Of a stretch of DNA of 64,000 bases, positions 60,301 to 64,000 are shown in pieces. Source of the DNA: an uncultured Peptoniphilus sp. (GTDB lineage Bacteria > Bacillota > Clostridia > Tissierellales > Peptoniphilaceae); contig CABQNX010000002.1 in the NCBI GenBank assembly GCA_902465645.1, forward strand, positions 1-64,000, in the 5' to 3' direction. Position numbers and translations under genes: made by a program. Numbering within the stretch: the first letter of the stretch is position 1; each line of letters opens with the position of its first letter. The notes beneath the pieces are model-generated. The model did not search any database and was not told the DNA's origin. It saw only the letters and a list, made by a program, of their open reading frames with translations.

Positions 60301-60323
60301 TAAAAAACCCTCCAGGAGGAGGG
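60301..60323 (-). terminator. Terminator of the SDR-lipid kinase-folD group
   Basis: CCCTCC and GGAGGG around a 4-nt loop, followed on the minus strand by TTTTTTA. Confidence 0.85.
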
Positions 60324-60343
60324 ATGAATTCTTATTTAAGTTT

Positions 60344-61174
60344 TTACATGTAATAATTTATTACATTTTCAAGAAGAAGGAGGTTTGTTATGCTTCCTAT
60401 CCCACCAGGAACTGGTGAGAAGGCTCCAATCTTTCCCATAACAGCTTCTTCATCAAGGTCACCACGATACTTGCCTTCCTTGTTCTTTGAAGTCCCAATA
60501 TCAATTACTACTGCATCTTCATTGAAATAAGTTTCATCAAGAACCTCAGCCCTTCCCATGGCAGTGAAGATTATATCAGCAGCTTTTGTGTGCTTCCTGA
60601 GATCCTTAGTTCCCACGTGACAAACAGTTACAGTTGCAAGCTCATTAAGTAAAATCATGGCAAGGGGTTTGCCAACAACATTGGAGTGGTTAATTATAAC
60701 AACATCTTTCCCCTTTAATTCGTAACCATAAAACTCTAAAAGTTCGTGAGCAGCCTTCGGTGCAAGGGGAATAAATCCATCTAAGTGGCCGCTATAGACC
60801 TTGGCCCTATTAATGGGATTCATGCAGTCAATGTCCTTCTCGGGATCAAGGGCAAGAGAAATCACATCTTCGTCAATAGAATCTGGCAAAGGCCTAAAGA
60901 CAAGTATTCCACCAATTTTTTTGTCCTGGTTTAAGTCTTTTAAGCAATCCAAAATTTCATCTTGGCTCACATCTTCTTTAAATTCATTTACATCTACACT
61001 TACTCCAAGTTTTTCCGCAGATTTTTTTATTCCCTTTAAATAGGCAAGAGATCCATAGTCCTCACCCACCCTAATAATAGAAATTATTGGCTTGTCTTTT
61101 AAATTTTTAATTTTTTCAACTAATTCCCCAATCTTCTTTTCAACATAGTCCTTGGCATATAAAATTTTTGTCAT
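60344..61174 (-). CDS. folD: Methylenetetrahydrofolate dehydrogenase/cyclohydrolase FolD
   Basis: 276 residues. Catalytic Lys region YLKGIKKSAEKLGV, GILVFRPLPDSID, the cofactor loop INHSNVVGKPLAMIL and PVPGGIGSITNLLLLENV at the C-terminus, all of the FolD family. It interconverts methylene-, methenyl- and formyl-tetrahydrofolate. Where most FolD proteins read GRSxxVGKP it reads NHSNVVGKP. It overlaps the lipid-kinase gene by 4 bp. Confidence 0.95.
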   Translation of the reverse strand: MTKILYAKDYVEKKIGELVEKIKNLKDKPIISIIRVGEDYGSLAYLKGIKKSAEKLGVSVDVNEFKEDVSQDEILDCLKDLNQDKKIGGILVFRPLPDSIDEDVISLALDPEKDIDCMNPINRAKVYSGHLDGFIPLAPKAAHELLEFYGYELKGKDVVIINHSNVVGKPLAMILLNELATVTVCHVGTKDLRKHTKAADIIFTAMGRAEVLDETYFNEDAVVIDIGTSKNKEGKYRGDLDEEAVMGKIGAFSPVPGGIGSITNLLLLENVINYYM

Positions 61175-62064
61175 GTTAATTCCTCTCTCGGGATATAAAC
61201 TTCAACAGCTTCCTTTAAAATCTTTATCTTTACAGGAAGTTTTGGTCCCTCATCCCCATCTATATCAAGTCTTACTTCTTCATTATCTATTGAAGAAATC
61301 TCCGCTTCTTTAACGGTGAAGTTCAAAACATTTTTGCCTTGCTCCACTTCTCCTTCTAATGAGTCTTTTAATAATTCAAGCCTATCTTTAATAGAATCCT
61401 TAGTTAGAATAAATAAATTTGCATATCCATTATTCATCTCTTTGTTTTCAGATGTGAATTCAAGCTTTCCAATTTTATTTGAAAGTCCAACCATTAGGTG
61501 GTCTACTGGACCAGAATAATTTCCACCATCTGATTTAACGTCAAGATTATATTTTTCAGAGCCAGCTAACATTTCAATGGACTTTTTTATATAAGCAAGT
61601 CCTCCAATTTTTGATTTCTCTTCAGAAGAAACTTCATGAATTGCTTCTGGCACCGGCCCAATTGATGCAAAGAGACTAAAAATTTCATCATTAACCCTTC
61701 CTAAGTCAATCTTTTTTGTACTTTTAAAATCAAAAGAGTTTAGTGCTTCTTCTTTATCTTGAGAAATATTAAGACTTTTGGCCAATAAGTTTCCTGTTCC
61801 ACCTGGCAGTATTAGAAGTTTTGCTCTAGAATCAATATTTTTCATTCCAAGTAGGACTTCATTTACAGTCCCATCGCCACCATAAACTCCAATGGAATCT
61901 ACGTCTCTTATTTCTTCAACGAACTTTGTCCCATCTCCAGCTTTTTTTGTTTCTTTTAAGATAACTTCATCAAAATATTTTTTAAGCTTATCTTCTATTT
62001 TTTCAACAAATTCTTTCCCACTTTCATCCCCAGAATTTGGGTTGTAAATAAATAAAATTTTCAT
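61171..62064 (-). CDS. Diacylglycerol kinase-family lipid kinase
   Basis: 297 residues: NPNSGDESGK at the start, the nucleotide-binding GGDGTVNEVLLG and LPGGTGNLLAKSLN are the DagK/YegS signature. It phosphorylates a lipid (diacylglycerol or a related alcohol), probably at the membrane face. ATGA overlap with folD shows coupling, but no functional link to folate is obvious. Confidence 0.9.
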   Translation of the reverse strand: MKILFIYNPNSGDESGKEFVEKIEDKLKKYFDEVILKETKKAGDGTKFVEEIRDVDSIGVYGGDGTVNEVLLGMKNIDSRAKLLILPGGTGNLLAKSLNISQDKEEALNSFDFKSTKKIDLGRVNDEIFSLFASIGPVPEAIHEVSSEEKSKIGGLAYIKKSIEMLAGSEKYNLDVKSDGGNYSGPVDHLMVGLSNKIGKLEFTSENKEMNNGYANLFILTKDSIKDRLELLKDSLEGEVEQGKNVLNFTVKEAEISSIDNEEVRLDIDGDEGPKLPVKIKILKEAVEVYIPREELT

Positions 62065-62084
62065 TTTAACATCTCTCTTTTACA

Positions 62085-62819
62085 TCAATATACAATCATT
62101 CCACCGTTGGGCGAAATTATTTGTCCCGTCATATAGGAATTTTTTTCTGAAACCATAAAGGCGACGAGTTCTGCAATCTCTTCTGTTGTTGCAAGTCTAC
62201 CCATGGGTATGTCTTCTGATAGGATGCAGAGGTTGTCTGTCCCAATCTCTCTTGTCATCGGTGTATCCACTGCACCTGGGGCAACTGCGTTAACTGTTAT
62301 GCCTGAATAGCCAAGCTCTTGGGCCAAGGCTTTTGTAAGTGCGTTAATAGCTCCCTTAGTTGCAGAGTAGTGACTCTCCATGGACCCACCAACTATTCCC
62401 CAAATTGATGTCATGTTCAAGATTTTTCCTGAATGCTTCTTTAGCATATAGGGAAGGGCAGCATGGATTGCATTGTAAACTCCCTTTACATTTACATCAA
62501 AGATCTCGTCCCAAGTTTCTTCGTCAATGTCTTGGAAGAGGGCGTAAGAAGAAATGCCTGCGTTGTTAATTAGGATGTCAACTCCCTTAAATCTTCTCTC
62601 TACTTCTTTAAACATCTCTTCAACTTCAAAAAATTTTCTTATGTCTGCTTTTATGGCAAGGGCGTCTTTGCCCATTTCTCTTATTTCTTTTTCTAAATCT
62701 CTTGCTGCTTCCTCTGACTTGTTGTAGTTAATAATAATTCTGTAGTCTTCTCTTGCAAGCCTTCTTGCAATGTCTCTTCCAATTCCACGAGAGGCTCCAG
62801 TTATAAGTACAGTCTTCAT
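62085..62819 (-). CDS. Short-chain dehydrogenase/reductase, FabG-like
   Basis: 244 residues: cofactor motif TGASRGIGRDIA, NNAGIS, catalytic Ser and Tyr-x-x-x-Lys (YSATKGAINALTKALAQE) and VNAVAPGAVDTPM. Closest in pattern to 3-oxoacyl-ACP reductases but not next to other fatty-acid genes, so it may be a stand-alone SDR. ATG 62819 follows GAGGGAAG. Likely same transcript as the lipid kinase and folD. Confidence 0.88.
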   Translation of the reverse strand: MKTVLITGASRGIGRDIARRLAREDYRIIINYNKSEEAARDLEKEIREMGKDALAIKADIRKFFEVEEMFKEVERRFKGVDILINNAGISSYALFQDIDEETWDEIFDVNVKGVYNAIHAALPYMLKKHSGKILNMTSIWGIVGGSMESHYSATKGAINALTKALAQELGYSGITVNAVAPGAVDTPMTREIGTDNLCILSEDIPMGRLATTEEIAELVAFMVSEKNSYMTGQIISPNGGMIVY

Positions 62820-62880
62820 CTTCCCTCTTCACCAACCTTTACTTCATTATACCAAATTTATAAAATTTATTTTGCAAAAG

Positions 62881-62911
62881 AAAAAAGCCATGTCATTGAC
62901 ATAGCTTTTTA
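62881..62911 (-). terminator. Terminator of the symporter gene
   Basis: AAAAGCCATGTC pairs with GACATAGCTTTT (one mismatch), followed on the minus strand by TTTTTTCTTTT. Confidence 0.82.
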
Positions 62912-62929
62912 GGTAAATATGCTTTTAAA

Positions 62930-64000
62930 TTATAGGTTTATTCTACCATCATCGAAGTCTTCTTCTGGGATAGGTTTCTTTACAATGTGTTTGTAATAGA
63001 TTTTTTCAACTGCCATAGAAATAGCGTTGTCGCCTGTTACGTTACAAGCTGTACCAAAAGAGTCTTGAGTTAGGTATAGTGAAATTAAAATTGTAGCGAG
63101 TGTTCCTGATGAATCGATTCCAACTACTGGTAGGAATGGAAGGGCACTCATTACTGCTCCACCTGGCGCACCTGGTGCTGCAACCATAGCAACTCCAAGA
63201 ACTGCGATAAATTTAAGTATTAGTGGGAAAGAGTGTGGCATATCAAACATTGTTAGTAATGTAAATACGCAAGCTGTAAGAGTAATCATTGATCCTGCTA
63301 AGTGAACTGTTGCACAAAGTGGGATACAGAATTCTCTAATTTGAGCTGTAACACCCATTTTTCTGTTACAAGCAACGTTAACTGGAATAGTTGCTGCAGA
63401 TGATTGTGTACCTGCTGCTGTTAGGTAAGCTGGAACTGCTTCTTTTAAGCATTTGAAAGGATTTCTTCCTGTGTAAGCTCCTGCAAGTGAGAATTGTACT
63501 ACTAGGTAAAGTAGGTGTAGTGCAATGATGCAGATGAAGATTTTCCAGAATATTCCAAGAATTGCAAATACAGAACCTGAATATGATAGGTTACAGAAAT
63601 TACCAAAGATAAAGAATGGTAGTAGTGGAATTACAAATTTTGCTAGTACTAGATTTATAATTTCGTTAAATTCATTAATTGCTTTGTAAAATACTTCTCC
63701 AGATCCTTTTGCTCTTAGGGCTGAAACTGTAAGTCCAATCATAAAAGCAAGTACAAGTGCTGCAGTTACATCAATGAAAGGTCCAAGTGGGATTTCAAAT
63801 AATGGCGCAACTTCATTTGCTGTTGCTTTTTGAATTTCTTCTGCAAGCTCTGGTCTAATAAAGCTTGGGAATATGTTTCTTGCCATTGTATAAGATAATG
63901 AACCTGCAATTAATGTAGATCCATATGCTAGAGCTACAGTTGCTCCTAAAAGTTTACCAGCACCTTCTGAAAGGTCTGCTATACCCTTAGATACAAAAGC
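62930..64000 (-). CDS. Dicarboxylate/amino-acid:cation symporter (DAACS), 5' end outside window
   Basis: 356 residues are visible; the frame is open to the right edge (AFVSKGIADLSEGAGKLLG before the first visible Met), so the N-terminus is missing. DAACS features: hairpin HP1-type AAGTQSSAATIPVNVACN, helix-7/8 region PHSFPLILKFIAVLGVAMVAAPGAPGG-type PGAPGG, and GIDSSGT... FGTACNVTGDNAISM near the end with the NVTGD core. The Ser-rich SSAATIP hairpin and the NVTGD sodium site are intact. The substrate is glutamate, aspartate, serine/threonine or dicarboxylate; TGTACNVTGD-like endings are close to the amino-acid branch. Confidence 0.88.
   Translation of the reverse strand, partial: AFVSKGIADLSEGAGKLLGATVALAYGSTLIAGSLSYTMARNIFPSFIRPELAEEIQKATANEVAPLFEIPLGPFIDVTAALVLAFMIGLTVSALRAKGSGEVFYKAINEFNEIINLVLAKFVIPLLPFFIFGNFCNLSYSGSVFAILGIFWKIFICIIALHLLYLVVQFSLAGAYTGRNPFKCLKEAVPAYLTAAGTQSSAATIPVNVACNRKMGVTAQIREFCIPLCATVHLAGSMITLTACVFTLLTMFDMPHSFPLILKFIAVLGVAMVAAPGAPGGAVMSALPFLPVVGIDSSGTLATILISLYLTQDSFGTACNVTGDNAISMAVEKIYYKHIVKKPIPEEDFDDGRINL

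Overview
The window is chromosomal DNA of a low-GC, Gram-positive anaerobe. Strong AGGAGG ribosome sites, frequent TTG starts, a tig-clpP-clpX-lon-engB cluster, class B sortase, SLH protein, Rex and many amino-acid and amide catabolism genes fit the Firmicutes. My inference is a Peptoniphilaceae/Tissierellia relative (Anaerococcus- or Peptoniphilus-like), but no marker in the window proves the genus.

Layout. 1-3.4 kb: the end of a probable integrative element (truncated small protein, sigma-like HTH protein, XRE repressor, ImmA/IrrE protease fused to zinc ribbons) beside the 3' end of rlmD. 4.8-9.9 kb: a phosphonate-type ABC transporter operon (phnD-phnC-phnE-phnE) ending in a cytosolic 5'-nucleotidase-family enzyme. 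9.9-21.9 kb: two IclR-controlled catabolic modules. One is acetamidase, an SSS symporter and a YhdT-like protein. The other is a ureohydrolase and an Nramp-like carrier without the metal ligands. This stretch also holds an SLH protein, a nitroreductase, diaminopropionate ammonia-lyase and a glutaminase pseudogene. 22-31.2 kb: DUF1002 protein, engB, lon, clpX, clpP, tig, a PC4-like protein and proS.

31.8-41.2 kb: a complete type I-C CRISPR-Cas locus on the minus strand (cas3, cas5c, cas8c, cas7, cas4, cas1, cas2, then 14 clear repeats). Between cas3 and cas5c lies what I consider the most interesting element. A short plus-strand transcription unit (extended -10 promoter and intrinsic terminator) encodes a crRNA-like RNA. 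It has a 4-bp hairpin, an 11-nt handle matching the CRISPR repeat handle at 10 of 11 positions, and a 34-nt guide. The guide start matches a TTC-flanked site over the -10 region of the cas5c-cas2 promoter, with the first two mismatches at positions 6 and 12, which type I effectors tolerate. This predicts that Cascade represses its own operon. The leader-distal end of the array has repeats with compensatory stem changes and a decayed repeat enclosing a spacer that looks like a tRNA 3' end.

41.2-64 kb: a 2-hydroxyacid dehydrogenase, a zinc-ribbon/TPR/SH3 membrane protein, an ECF sigma and membrane-partner pair with a likely autoregulated promoter, J-domain and zincin proteins, murA and an oligopeptide transporter operon, an aminotransferase, an OGG-type glycosylase, rex, sortase B, an amino-acid permease, a CtlX-type hydrolase, folD, a lipid kinase, an SDR and a truncated dicarboxylate/amino-acid symporter. 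Three long AT-rich gaps (about 14.6-15.4, 31.2-31.8 and 56.4-56.7 kb) carry no genes; at least two hold degenerate tandem repeats of about 18 bp.
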